DNA of 64,000 nt from JADGOV01 sp963814355 (lineage in GTDB: Bacteria; Actinomycetota; Actinomycetes; JADGOV01). The first letter of the stretch is position 1; each line of letters begins with the position of its first letter. This document shows, one piece after another, positions 1 through 6,928 of the stretch. The position numbers and the translations under genes are program-made. The notes beneath the pieces were generated by a model. The model had not been told where the DNA came from, did no database searches, and saw only the letters and a program-made list of their open reading frames with translations. Where the stretch lies: positions 682,001 to 746,000 of the forward strand of contig CAWFCZ010000018.1 of the NCBI GenBank assembly GCA_963814355.1, read 5' to 3'.

Positions 1-1383
1 CCGCCCGGCGGCGATCCCTTCGGCGGTCTCTTCGGTGGCGGCAACCCCGGTGACCTCGGGGCGGCCCTGCACCACTTCGCCGACCTGATGTCGTGGCAGG
101 GCGGGCCGGTGAACTGGGACCTCGCCAAGCAGACAGCGCTGGCCGCCGCGGGAGCAGCCGACCCCGGCACCACGGCCGCAGAATCCGACGCCGTGGGCGA
201 GGCGATCCGCCTCGCCGACATCTGGCTGGATGGCAGCACCGCGTTGCCTGCCGGCGTGACCGGGACCGAAGCGTGGAGCCGGCGACGCTGGGTCGAGGCC
301 ACTCTGGAGGTGTGGCGGGAACTCGTCGACCCGATCGCCGCCCGGGTGGTCGACGCGATGGGGTCTGCGCTGGGGGCTTCGATCGGTACCGCGTTGGGTG
401 GCCTGGCCGGTGGCGAGTTGCCGCCTGAGCTGGCCCGAGCGCTGCCGTCGGCGGAGCCGGGTGCCGCACTGCCGGATCTGTCCCAGATCACCGGACCGTT
501 GCTCGGCATGCTCCGTCAGATGGGCGGTGCCGTCTTCGGCACCCAGGTCGGGCAGGCCCTGGGCAGCCTGGCGACGGAGGTGGTGTCGGCGACCGACGTG
601 GGCCTGCCGCTCGGGCCGGCCGGGCGAGCCGCCCTGCTGCCGACCAATGTGGCGGCCTTCGGGGCCGGCCTGGGGGTGCCGGCGGAGGAGGTGCGGATTT
701 ATCTGGCGTTGCGCGAGGCGGCCCACCACAGGCTGTTCAGCTCGGTGGGCTGGCTGCGGGCCCGGTTGCTCGGGGCGGTCGAGGCCTACGCCCGGGGCAT
801 CAACGTCGACATGGATGCCCTCCAGGCGGCGGTCGCCGACCTGGATCCGACTGACCCGGCCGCCTTGCAGGACGCGTTGACCGGTGGGATGTTCGAACCT
901 CAGACGAGCCCGGAGCAGCAGGCAGCGCTCGCCCGGCTGGAGACCCTGCTCGCCCTGGTCGAGGGCTGGGTCGACGAGGTGGTGGCCGCCGCCGCGCAGG
1001 GCCACTTGCCGGCCGCCGCCGCGCTGCGCGAGACGGTTCGGCGGCGGCGGGCCAGCGGCGGCCCGGCGGAGGAGACCTTCGCCACGTTGGTCGGGCTGGA
1101 GTTGCGACCCCGACGGCTGCGGGAGGCCGCCGCGCTATGGGAAGCGCTAGGCACCGCTCGCGGGCCGGAGGGCCGGGACGCGGTGTGGGCGCATCCAGAC
1201 CTGCTGCCGGCGGCGGCAGATCTGGATGACCCGGCCGGGTACGCGGCGGGCACCGACCGGCTGGACCTGAGCGCTCTGGAGGACACTACCGCTGCGACCG
1301 AGGCCGGCCCCTCCGACGCCGCACAGGGGCCGCCCTCGGGCGAGGGGGACGTCCCACCCGAGGCAAATACGCCGCCAGCCTGA
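1..1383 (+). CDS. Zinc-dependent metalloprotease, DUF2342 family (5' end missing)
   Basis: The reading frame is open from base 1, so the gene begins outside the window. The first visible residues are Gly/Pro-rich (PPGGDPFGGLFGGG), which is usual for the N-terminal part of this family, before the LGAALHHFADLMSWQ stretch. About 460 residues are present. The body has an alanine/glycine-rich helical region, then REAAHHRLF and LVEGWVDEVV, the conserved segments of the actinobacterial zincin_2 (DUF2342/TIGR03624) proteins. In this family a degenerate EAAHH segment stands in for a classical HEXXH. The acidic, Pro/Thr-rich tail looks disordered. Substrate and function are unknown. It converges with the YgjP-like gene, with stops 16 bases apart, and sits at the start of a block syntenic with M. 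tuberculosis Rv3195-Rv3197. The family call is firm; enzymatic activity is inferred from the family only. Confidence 0.85.
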   Translation, partial: PPGGDPFGGLFGGGNPGDLGAALHHFADLMSWQGGPVNWDLAKQTALAAAGAADPGTTAAESDAVGEAIRLADIWLDGSTALPAGVTGTEAWSRRRWVEATLEVWRELVDPIAARVVDAMGSALGASIGTALGGLAGGELPPELARALPSAEPGAALPDLSQITGPLLGMLRQMGGAVFGTQVGQALGSLATEVVSATDVGLPLGPAGRAALLPTNVAAFGAGLGVPAEEVRIYLALREAAHHRLFSSVGWLRARLLGAVEAYARGINVDMDALQAAVADLDPTDPAALQDALTGGMFEPQTSPEQQAALARLETLLALVEGWVDEVVAAAAQGHLPAAAALRETVRRRRASGGPAEETFATLVGLELRPRRLREAAALWEALGTARGPEGRDAVWAHPDLLPAAADLDDPAGYAAGTDRLDLSALEDTTAATEAGPSDAAQGPPSGEGDVPPEANTPPA

Positions 1384-1399
1384 TCGCGCTCGGTTCGGA

Positions 1400-1975
1400 T
1401 CAGTCCGCGTCGGGCGCCAGGGGTTCCTCCCGTGCCCCGCGCGCCACGGCCGTGGCGTATCCCTCCAGGTAGCCACGCGCCCGGGCGGCCTGCGGGTAGC
1501 GATCGACCAACCGCCAGAAGCGTGCATCGTGCTCAGCGATCAGCAAATGGGCCAGCTCGTGCACCAGGACATAGTCCAGGACCCAGCCGGGCATAGCGGC
1601 CAGCCGGTCGGAGACCCTGATCGTGCGCTCGCCGATCGTGCAGGACCCCCACCGGCTGTGCTGGTTGCCGACCCACCGGACGCTTGCCGGCGGCGGTGCT
1701 TGGGCCAGATGTCGCTCACGCAACTCTGCGGTCCGTCGGGTCAGGCTCCCGTCGCTGAGCCGCCGCCGGTCCTCCCGGGCCGCCAGCCGGGACAGCATGG
1801 ACTCCACCCAGCGCTGCTCTTCCACGGCGGACAACCCGGCCGGCAGCCGGACTATCGTGCGGTCGCCATCGCGATAGGCCGATACGGTCCGCCGGCGTCG
1901 GGGGCTGCGGATCACTTCGACCCGCGACTCGGCAGGCTCCGGTGTCCACGACTGCTCGCTGGATTCTGGGCTCAC
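1400..1975 (-). CDS. YgjP-like M48-type metallopeptidase domain protein
   Basis: A 191-residue protein with the zincin signature HELAH in LVHELAHLLIAEHD and a downstream ARFWRLVDRYP segment that supplies the third metal-ligand region. NQHSRWGSC upstream is also typical of YgjP/DUF45 (SprT-like) domains. These proteins are small soluble zinc peptidase-fold proteins of uncertain substrate, often near DNA-repair genes. The frame stays open another 270 bases upstream, to 2245. I chose the GTG at 1975 because the family starts near here and the extra sequence is only repeated LWT-type residues made by a DNA repeat (the DnaA-box-like cluster). No strong ribosome-binding site is visible, so the start is uncertain. 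It is convergent with the upstream metalloprotease gene. Confidence 0.8.
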   Translation of the reverse strand: MSPESSEQSWTPEPAESRVEVIRSPRRRRTVSAYRDGDRTIVRLPAGLSAVEEQRWVESMLSRLAAREDRRRLSDGSLTRRTAELRERHLAQAPPPASVRWVGNQHSRWGSCTIGERTIRVSDRLAAMPGWVLDYVLVHELAHLLIAEHDARFWRLVDRYPQAARARGYLEGYATAVARGAREEPLAPDAD

Positions 1976-2013
1976 CCGCGGAACGGTAGCCGAGCCGTCT
2001 GGCGCACTTTTCG

Positions 2014-2154
2014 TCGTCCACAGCCGGTTGGGTGTGTCAGTGCAGGTCGGGCGCACCGGCTCGGCGCAATTCACAGCTGCGTCCACAGCGGGTGTCGACG
2101 CCGTCCACAACCCCCGGGCGCTCGCTGTCCACGACCTCCACAGCGCTGTCCACA
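2014..2154 (+). repeat. Cluster of six DnaA-box-like repeats in the 1976-2313 intergenic region
   Basis: The 338-base gap between the YgjP-like gene and the enoyl-CoA hydratase gene holds six same-strand copies of a GTCCACA-type nonamer in 141 bases: TCGTCCACA (2014), GCGTCCACA (2079), CCGTCCACA (2101), CTGTCCACG (2125), ACCTCCACA (2134) and CTGTCCACA (2146). The actinobacterial DnaA box is TTGTCCACA with tolerated variation at positions 1-3, so several copies match 7 or 8 of 9 bases. Clusters of such boxes outside oriC are known in Streptomyces and can titrate DnaA. No dnaA, dnaN or recF gene is nearby, so this is not an obvious origin. Binding is inferred. I see nothing else in this gap beyond possible promoters for the flanking genes. 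Confidence 0.6.
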
Positions 2155-2313
2155 GGTCGGGGGCCGGGTCGGTTGACGGCGGGGACCGAGCCCACTTAGC
2201 GTCGCTGGCGACGAAGCCCCTGGATCCAGAGGTCGACGTTCGCAAGGGGAAGGCGAGCGGACGGGCGAAGGTACCGGGGGCTTCGGGGTGCCAGGGGTCG
2301 GGTCATAGTGGGC

Positions 2314-3126
2314 TCAGCGCCCGGAGAATGTCGGCCGCCGGTGCTGCCGCGCGGCTGCCACCCCCTCCCGCAGGTCTTCGGTGGTCAGCGTGACCGCCTG
2401 GGCCAGCGCCTCCCACTCCAGGGCGTCCGCCACCGAGGCGTGCCCCCCTCGCGCCAACGCGACCTTGGTCAGCCGGATCGCGACCGGACCCTGCGCCGCG
2501 ATACTGCTGGCCACGGCGAGCACCTCGGACAGCAGCCGGTCATCGGGCCGGACGCCGTTGAGCAGCCCCATGGCCGCTGCCTCCTGGGCATCCACCTGAC
2601 GACCGGTGAAGAACAACTCCCGGGCTCGCGGCAAGCCGACTGCCATCGGCAGCAGCCAGGTCGCGGCCATGCCGGGATGCATGCCCAAGGTGGCAAAGGG
2701 CATCGCAAAATGCGCGGATTCGCCGCCGTAACGCAGGTCGCAGGCCAGCGCGAGGCACAGCCCGGCGCCGATCGCCGGTCCGTTCACGGCAGCCAAGACC
2801 GGAACCTCCAGTTCCCGGATCGACAGCCAGTCCCGGTAGAACGCCGACATCCGATCGCGCTGGGCATCCACCGAGGCATCCGGCTCGCCGACGATCCAGG
2901 ACAGGTCCCCGCCGGCGCAGAACGCCGGAGGTGCCCCGGTGACCACGACGCACCGGACGCTCCGGTTCCCCTGCAGCGCGCCGACTTCCTGGACCCACGC
3001 GGCGGTCAGCTCGACGGTCATGGCGTTGCGCCGCTCCGGCAGCGCCAGGGTCAGTACGACCACGCCGTCGTCAAGGTGCTGTACGCGCAGCGGAGACCCC
3101 TCGGCCACCGGCACCTCCTGGTCCAT
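2314..3126 (-). CDS. Enoyl-CoA hydratase/isomerase family protein
   Basis: A 270-residue crotonase-fold protein. The N-terminal half shows LALPERRNAMT, then the oxyanion-hole segment FCAGGDLSW, and then VLAAVNGPAIGAGLCLALACDLRY, the usual crotonase core. The second region, FATLGMHPGMAATWLLP, occupies the position of the second catalytic loop, but the usual glutamate is not obvious, so hydratase, isomerase or another crotonase reaction are all possible. The ATG at 3126 gives the family's normal length; the frame is open further upstream but without a plausible domain. Its downstream end faces the DnaA-box-like cluster. It likely acts on a fatty- or aromatic-acyl-CoA in the cytoplasm; the substrate cannot be read from sequence. 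Confidence 0.85.
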   Translation of the reverse strand: MDQEVPVAEGSPLRVQHLDDGVVVLTLALPERRNAMTVELTAAWVQEVGALQGNRSVRCVVVTGAPPAFCAGGDLSWIVGEPDASVDAQRDRMSAFYRDWLSIRELEVPVLAAVNGPAIGAGLCLALACDLRYGGESAHFAMPFATLGMHPGMAATWLLPMAVGLPRARELFFTGRQVDAQEAAAMGLLNGVRPDDRLLSEVLAVASSIAAQGPVAIRLTKVALARGGHASVADALEWEALAQAVTLTTEDLREGVAAARQHRRPTFSGR

Positions 3127-3252
3127 GAACGCACTCGCCCGGGCTGTAGGCGGAGAGTAGCCGCAACCGGCCCGACGGTCGCCCGGCGGGTCGGCAAGCC
3201 CGACACCGGAGGGGATTGCCGGTAAGGTGACGCCGAGTCGAGGAGGCTGAGC

Positions 3253-3405
3253 GTGGCAGATACCTACAACGGTTATTGCGTGAAATGCAAGGAGAAGCGT
3301 GACTTCGAGGGTGAGGTGCGCGAGACCGAATCCGGACGTCGCATGGCCCAGGGGCCATGTCCGGTCTGTGGGACCAAGATGAATCGCATCCTCGGCAAGG
3401 CCTGA
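3253..3405 (+). CDS. Small zinc-ribbon protein, DUF5679 family
   Basis: A 50-residue protein, VADTYNGYCVKCKEKRDF... to PCPVCGTKMNRILGKA, with two CxxC knuckles (CVKC and CPVC) forming one zinc ribbon. The GTG start is well placed after AGGAGG at 3241-3246, six bases upstream. The product matches the actinobacterial DUF5679 family in size and motif spacing. Function is unknown; zinc ribbons of this size often bind nucleic acid or act as partners of larger complexes. It is divergent from the enoyl-CoA hydratase gene and precedes the ThiF-like gene on the same strand. Confidence 0.85.
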   Translation: MADTYNGYCVKCKEKRDFEGEVRETESGRRMAQGPCPVCGTKMNRILGKA

Positions 3406-3535
3406 CCGAACGGGACCACCGGCGCGGAAGGCCCGGAGCGGACGGCCAGGGGACCGGTGCCTGTGGATGACCGTCGGCACCTCGGAGACAACTTTGCCAG
3501 GGTGGCGGGGCCAAACCCCGGCACCTGGAGTGCAC

Positions 3536-4558
3536 ATGCGTCCGGTCTTCACCACGGCCCTGCGGCGCCGCTGGCGTGACGAGGAGACCCTGCAGTTCGG
3601 GACGGACCCAGCGGTCGCGGTCGTGCTCACCGGACTGCGCCCGAGTGACCGTGCCGTCCTCGGCTTACTCGACGGCGTCCGCACTGAGGACGAGATTGTC
3701 GCGGCCGCCGCCGGTTGTGGAGTCGCACCCGGCGACGCGCGCCATCTGCTGGGCACCCTGCACCGGTCTGGCGTGTTGGAGGATGCGGGCTCCTCCGTCT
3801 CGCTACAGCTGACGCCCGCGGCGGATCGCGAACGGCTGCGGTGTGAACTGGCTCAACTCTCGCTGTCCTGCGCCGAACCGGGCGCTGCCTCCAGGGCGCT
3901 GAGCGCCCGGCGACACGCCCGGGTCCTCGTCCTCGGCGGGGGTCGACTCGGGGCGCCGATCGCGGCCCTGCTCGATGCGGGCGGGGTGGGCAGCGTCGAG
4001 GTGTGGGACCCGGTTCCGGCCGGCCCGGCAGACGCCGTGCCCGGCGGTCTTCGGAGCACAGACGTCGGCCGGCCCCGCCAGGACGCCGTTGTGGACCTGG
4101 TGAGCCGGGCTCGGATTCGCCGACGCAGCGGCAGCCCGCTCGATGTCGCCCTCGTCGTCCTGGCGCCGCCACCGAGCCACGACGTCACCACGGCGGAACG
4201 GCTGCGGCGCGACGGCGTGCCGCATCTCGCCGTCGACACCGTCGATGGCGCCGGCATCGTCGGTCCGCTGGTGCTGCCGGGCCGATCGGCGTGCCTACGC
4301 TGCCTGGAGGCGCACCGCCGGGACCGGGATCCCACCTGGGTGGCCGCCGAGGGCGATGGTCGGCCGGAGACCGCCGGCAGCGCGCTGGCGGTGGCCATCG
4401 CTGCGCTGGCCACGATGCAAGCCCTGACCTTCCTCGACGAACCGCACACCGGTACCGTCCCGGCGACGCTCGATGGCACCCTGGAGCTACGGCCGCCGGA
4501 TTGGCGGCTTCGCCGCCGTACCTGGCCACCGCACCCGGACTGCGGCTGCGCCGGCTGA
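3536..4558 (+). CDS. ThiF/E1-like protein with N-terminal winged-helix domain (TOMM cyclodehydratase-partner type, orphan)
   Basis: A 340-residue protein. Residues about 15-85 resemble the peptide-binding winged helix (RRE-like) found in RiPP enzymes. Residues about 128-300 form a Rossmann/E1-like fold with a glycine loop GGGRLG at 134-139 and later DTVDGAGIVGPLVLPG. A cysteine pair CLRC and a C-terminal CGC probably bind zinc. This matches the ThiF-like 'TOMM precursor leader peptide-binding' proteins of azole RiPP pathways, but no YcaO, dehydrogenase or precursor gene is nearby. The ATG at 3536 follows GGAG with five bases of spacing. The gene lies 34 bases upstream of the ABC1 kinase, a pairing that appears conserved in actinobacteria, so an orphan housekeeping role rather than natural-product synthesis seems likely (inference). 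Confidence 0.75.
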   Translation: MRPVFTTALRRRWRDEETLQFGTDPAVAVVLTGLRPSDRAVLGLLDGVRTEDEIVAAAAGCGVAPGDARHLLGTLHRSGVLEDAGSSVSLQLTPAADRERLRCELAQLSLSCAEPGAASRALSARRHARVLVLGGGRLGAPIAALLDAGGVGSVEVWDPVPAGPADAVPGGLRSTDVGRPRQDAVVDLVSRARIRRRSGSPLDVALVVLAPPPSHDVTTAERLRRDGVPHLAVDTVDGAGIVGPLVLPGRSACLRCLEAHRRDRDPTWVAAEGDGRPETAGSALAVAIAALATMQALTFLDEPHTGTVPATLDGTLELRPPDWRLRRRTWPPHPDCGCAG

Positions 4559-4592
4559 GGCGACGTGGGCCGGCAGGACGCAGAATGGAGCC

Positions 4593-6143
4593 GTGAGCGA
4601 CCTTCCGCGGTGGGCCATCGGGCGATCGGCGAAGCTGGCCAGCCTGCCCCTCGGGTTCGCCGGGCGAGCGACGCTGGGAGTCGGCAAGCGCCTCGGCGGG
4701 CGCCCGGCCGAGATCGTGGCGACGGAGGTGCAGCAACGCACCGCCGATCAGATCTTCCGTGTGCTGGGCGAGCTCAAGGGCGGAGCGATGAAGTTCGGGC
4801 AGGCGCTGTCCGTTTTCGAAGCTGCGCTGCCCGAAGACATCGCCGCGCCGTACCGGCAGGCCCTCACCAAACTCCAGGAGGCCGCGCCGCCGCTGCCCGC
4901 GGCGAGCGTGCACCGGGTCCTGGCCGAACAGCTCGGCGGTAACTGGCGCCGGCGCTTCCGTGCGTTCGACGACCGGCCGGCGGCTGCGGCTTCCATCGGC
5001 CAGGTACATCGCGCGGTGTGGGCCGACGGAACGACGGTGGCCGTGAAAATTCAGTACCCCGGCGCCGGGAAGGCGCTGCTCTCCGACCTCAACCAGCTGG
5101 CCCGGATCGCCCGGCTCTTCGCCGTCATCTCCCCCGGCCTCGACGTCAAGCCGCTCATCGCCGAACTCAAGGCCCGGGTCGCCGAGGAGCTGGACTACTC
5201 ACTCGAGGCCGCCGCACAACGTGCGTTCGCGGAGGCATACGCGGACGATCCGGATTTCCGCGTGCCGCGAGTGGTCGCCAACGCCCGCCGCATACTCGTC
5301 ACCGAATGGGTCGACGGTACGCCGCTGTCCGCGATCATTCGGGACGGGACTACGGGGGAGCGCGACCGGGCCGGGCTGCTGCTGGTCCGGTTCCTGTTCT
5401 CCGGCCCCAGCCGGGCCGGCATGCTGCACGCCGACCCGCACCCGGGAAACTTCCGGTTGTTGCCGGACGGACGGCTCGCGGTGATCGACTACGGTGCGGT
5501 GAACCGGCTGCCCGGCGGACTGCCCCCGCTCATCGGCGAGGCCACCCGGCTGGTGATGGTGGGCGACAGCGAGGCCGTGCTCACCCGGTTGCGCGGCGAA
5601 GGATTCGTCTCCCCCGATGTGCACGTCGACCCGGAACCGATCCTCGATTATCTGCGGCCGATCATCGCACCGGTCACCCAGGAGACCTTCACGTTTTCCC
5701 GCGAGTGGCTGCGGGGCGAGGCGGTACGCCTGGCGGACCCGCGGTCACCGGCCGCGCAGTTGGGCCGCCAGTTGAACCTGCCGCCGTCCTACCTGCTCAT
5801 TCACCGGGTCACCCTGGGCGGCGTGGGCGTGCTGTGCCAACTGGGCAGCACCGGAGCCTTTCGGGCCGAGATGGAACGCTGGCTACCCGGGTTCCGCGCG
5901 AGCCCGGTCGCCGAGCCGAAGCTGAAGCGGCCGCGGGCGCCCCGGCGCGTTCCCACGCCGGAGCAGACCGCGATCGTCGAACCGCCGGTGGAGGACACTG
6001 TGCTGAGCCCTCCGGCGGATACATCCTCGGCGCCCCGGTCAGTGCACAGCGGCCAGCGCCAGGCGCGCCCGACCGGACGCGCTCTCCGCTCGCCGCTGCC
6101 ATCGGCGAGCGGCGACGACGCGAGCCGACCGACTGTCCAGTAG
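4593..6143 (+). CDS. ABC1/AarF (UbiB-type) atypical kinase
   Basis: A 516-residue ABC1 (UbiB/ADCK) protein-kinase-like ATPase. Family landmarks are visible: ELKGGAMKFGQALS (the KxGQ motif), AAASIGQVHRA (alanine-rich nucleotide loop), VAVKIQYPG (catalytic-type lysine), MLHADPHPGNFRL and VIDYGAVN (metal-binding loop, DYG in place of DFG). Bacterial members act in isoprenoid-quinone metabolism or lipid homeostasis and often show ATPase rather than protein-kinase activity. The C-terminal 80 residues are Pro/Arg-rich and probably disordered. The GTG at 4593 has GGAG just upstream. It corresponds in position to M. tuberculosis Rv3197, beside whiB7. Its 3' end overlaps a small gene on the opposite strand by 105 bases. 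Confidence 0.85.
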   Translation: MSDLPRWAIGRSAKLASLPLGFAGRATLGVGKRLGGRPAEIVATEVQQRTADQIFRVLGELKGGAMKFGQALSVFEAALPEDIAAPYRQALTKLQEAAPPLPAASVHRVLAEQLGGNWRRRFRAFDDRPAAAASIGQVHRAVWADGTTVAVKIQYPGAGKALLSDLNQLARIARLFAVISPGLDVKPLIAELKARVAEELDYSLEAAAQRAFAEAYADDPDFRVPRVVANARRILVTEWVDGTPLSAIIRDGTTGERDRAGLLLVRFLFSGPSRAGMLHADPHPGNFRLLPDGRLAVIDYGAVNRLPGGLPPLIGEATRLVMVGDSEAVLTRLRGEGFVSPDVHVDPEPILDYLRPIIAPVTQETFTFSREWLRGEAVRLADPRSPAAQLGRQLNLPPSYLLIHRVTLGGVGVLCQLGSTGAFRAEMERWLPGFRASPVAEPKLKRPRAPRRVPTPEQTAIVEPPVEDTVLSPPADTSSAPRSVHSGQRQARPTGRALRSPLPSASGDDASRPTVQ

Positions 6144-6203
6144 CGCCCTGCGCTCGGCGTCGCGCCGGCGGGCCCTGGCCAGGTCTTCATGCAACAGCGA
6201 CAT
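6039..6203 (-). CDS. Small basic protein overlapping the ABC1 kinase gene in antisense
   Basis: A 54-residue protein, MSLLHEDLARARRRDAERR... to RARLALAAVH, highly basic and predicted to be one long amphipathic helix. The start is strongly supported: AGGAG lies seven bases upstream of the ATG. The last 105 bases of coding sequence run antisense to the 3' end of the ABC1 kinase gene. Short Arg/Ala-rich proteins beginning MSLLHE or similar occur beside whiB-family genes in actinobacteria. Function is unknown. It lies just downstream of whiB7 on the same strand, 47 bases after the whiB7 stop, so it may be co-transcribed and belong to the WhiB7 stress response (inference). Confidence 0.6.
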   Translation of the reverse strand: MSLLHEDLARARRRDAERRALLDSRSARVVAARRWQRRAESASGRARLALAAVH

Positions 6204-6250
6204 CGTGGTACTCCTGCCTGGTTGATTGTTCGTGGACACAGCCGCATGGG

Positions 6251-6523
6251 TCACGCGGCAACCTCTTTGCGTGGCCGACCCCGGGGGCGCTTGCGCGCGT
6301 GCACGGCGCCGGCCAGAATCAGCTCCCCGCCCCAGACACCCCACGGCTCCTGGCGTTCAAGCGCGGTCAGCAGGCATTGGGACTGGACGGGGCAGGGGAC
6401 GCAGACCGCCTTTGCGCGCTCGACGTCGGCGGGTGATTCGGCGAAGAACAAATCGGGATCAACACCCTTGCAGGGCAGGGTTGCGCCCTTGCGTTGGCTC
6501 GGGCCGGACTGGACCTGTTTCAT
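6251..6523 (-). CDS. whiB7: WhiB7-type Fe-S transcriptional regulator
   Basis: A 90-residue WhiB-family regulator. Four cysteines at 18, 41, 44 and 50 (C...C-x2-C-x5-C) bind a 4Fe-4S cluster. GVWGGE at about 62-67 is the WhiB turn that contacts the sigma factor. The basic C-terminus KRPRGRPRK contains the AT-hook RGRPR that marks the WhiB7/WblC subgroup. WhiB7 activates intrinsic resistance genes after ribosome-targeting stress and binds AT-rich DNA next to the -35 element with the primary sigma factor. The ATG at 6523 follows GGAGGTGG. Its 405-base leader carries an autoregulatory-type promoter, an upstream ORF and an attenuator hairpin, annotated separately. It lies beside uvrD2, as in M. 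tuberculosis. Confidence 0.9.
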   Translation of the reverse strand: MKQVQSGPSQRKGATLPCKGVDPDLFFAESPADVERAKAVCVPCPVQSQCLLTALERQEPWGVWGGELILAGAVHARKRPRGRPRKEVAA

Positions 6524-6590
6524 GATCGGGTGCCACCTCCTCGTGGACTCGGTTCTTGGAGGGGTGAATCGCGGATTTGAGACAGCGAAA

Positions 6591-6620
6591 GGCCGTGAAT
6601 CCCGGTTGGGTTTCACGGCC
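6591..6620 (-). terminator. Attenuator hairpin in the whiB7 leader
   Basis: On the transcribed (minus) strand, GGCCGTGAA and TTCACGGCC form a perfect 9-bp stem around a 12-base loop, followed by a short T-rich run (TTTCGCTGTCT). It lies between the stop of the upstream ORF (6645) and the whiB7 start (6523), exactly where Rho-independent attenuators are described in whiB7/wblC leaders. When ribosomes stall on the upstream ORF, an alternative fold would let transcription run into whiB7. The alternative antiterminator is inferred; I have not folded the RNA. Confidence 0.65.
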
Positions 6621-6644
6621 TGGAGGCGCAGCTTCGGAGGAGGA

Positions 6645-6806
6645 CTATCCGGAGGGTCTCCAGGCAGCGGGCCGCGCCGGGCCGACGAACACGGTCGGCA
6701 AGAGCCGCACGTTCGACCCGCCGGTCACTCGGTTACGGGCAGCGGCGCGGTTGGCCATCAGGTCCGCGCGCAGCCCGGCGCGCTTCGGCGCGATGATGTT
6801 CCGCAT
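6645..6806 (-). CDS. whiB7 leader ORF (upstream regulatory peptide)
   Basis: A 53-codon reading frame in the whiB7 leader, MRNIIAPKRAGLRADLMANR... to WRPSG. Its ATG has a near-perfect ribosome-binding site, GGAGG seven bases upstream (6814-6818 on the plus strand), better than that of whiB7 itself. Translation stops 25 bases before the attenuator stem. Upstream ORFs at this place are known to control whiB7/wblC by sensing translation inhibition. The peptide is Arg/Ala-rich and has no recognisable domain, so the act of translating it is probably the function rather than the product. Confidence comes from the signal, position and precedent together. Confidence 0.7.
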   Translation of the reverse strand: MRNIIAPKRAGLRADLMANRAAARNRVTGGSNVRLLPTVFVGPARPAAWRPSG

Positions 6807-6867
6807 CGAGGCACCTCCCTATGCTGCGCGGCGTGCGGCGGCCCGATGCCGCCGTGATGTGAGCAGT

Positions 6868-6906
6868 ACGGTACGGGTCCGAGCGCCTGTGAGCAAACGA
6901 ATTTTT
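6868..6906 (-). promoter_or_regulatory. whiB7 promoter with WhiB7-type AT-rich element
   Basis: Reading the minus strand, AAAAAT (6901-6906) lies four bases before a -35-like TTGCTC (6891-6896). A 17-base spacer follows, then the -10-like TACCGT (6868-6873). An AT-rich patch directly upstream of the -35 is the described WhiB7 binding site, so this fits positive autoregulation. Transcription would begin near 6861 and give a leader of about 340 bases covering the upstream ORF and attenuator. In such GC-rich surroundings the A-run stands out clearly. Elements were identified by eye. Confidence 0.65.
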
Positions 6907-6928
6907 CTCAGCGCCGGACCGATCCCGC

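Noticed and set aside
1976..2245. In-frame extension of the YgjP-like protein upstream of 1975
   Set aside because: Its residues (repeated LWT/W-T motifs) come from the DnaA-box-like DNA repeats and show no domain.
3127..3756. N-terminal extension of the enoyl-CoA hydratase to 3756
   Set aside because: It would overlap the well-supported DUF5679 gene and part of the ThiF gene, and encodes no crotonase sequence.
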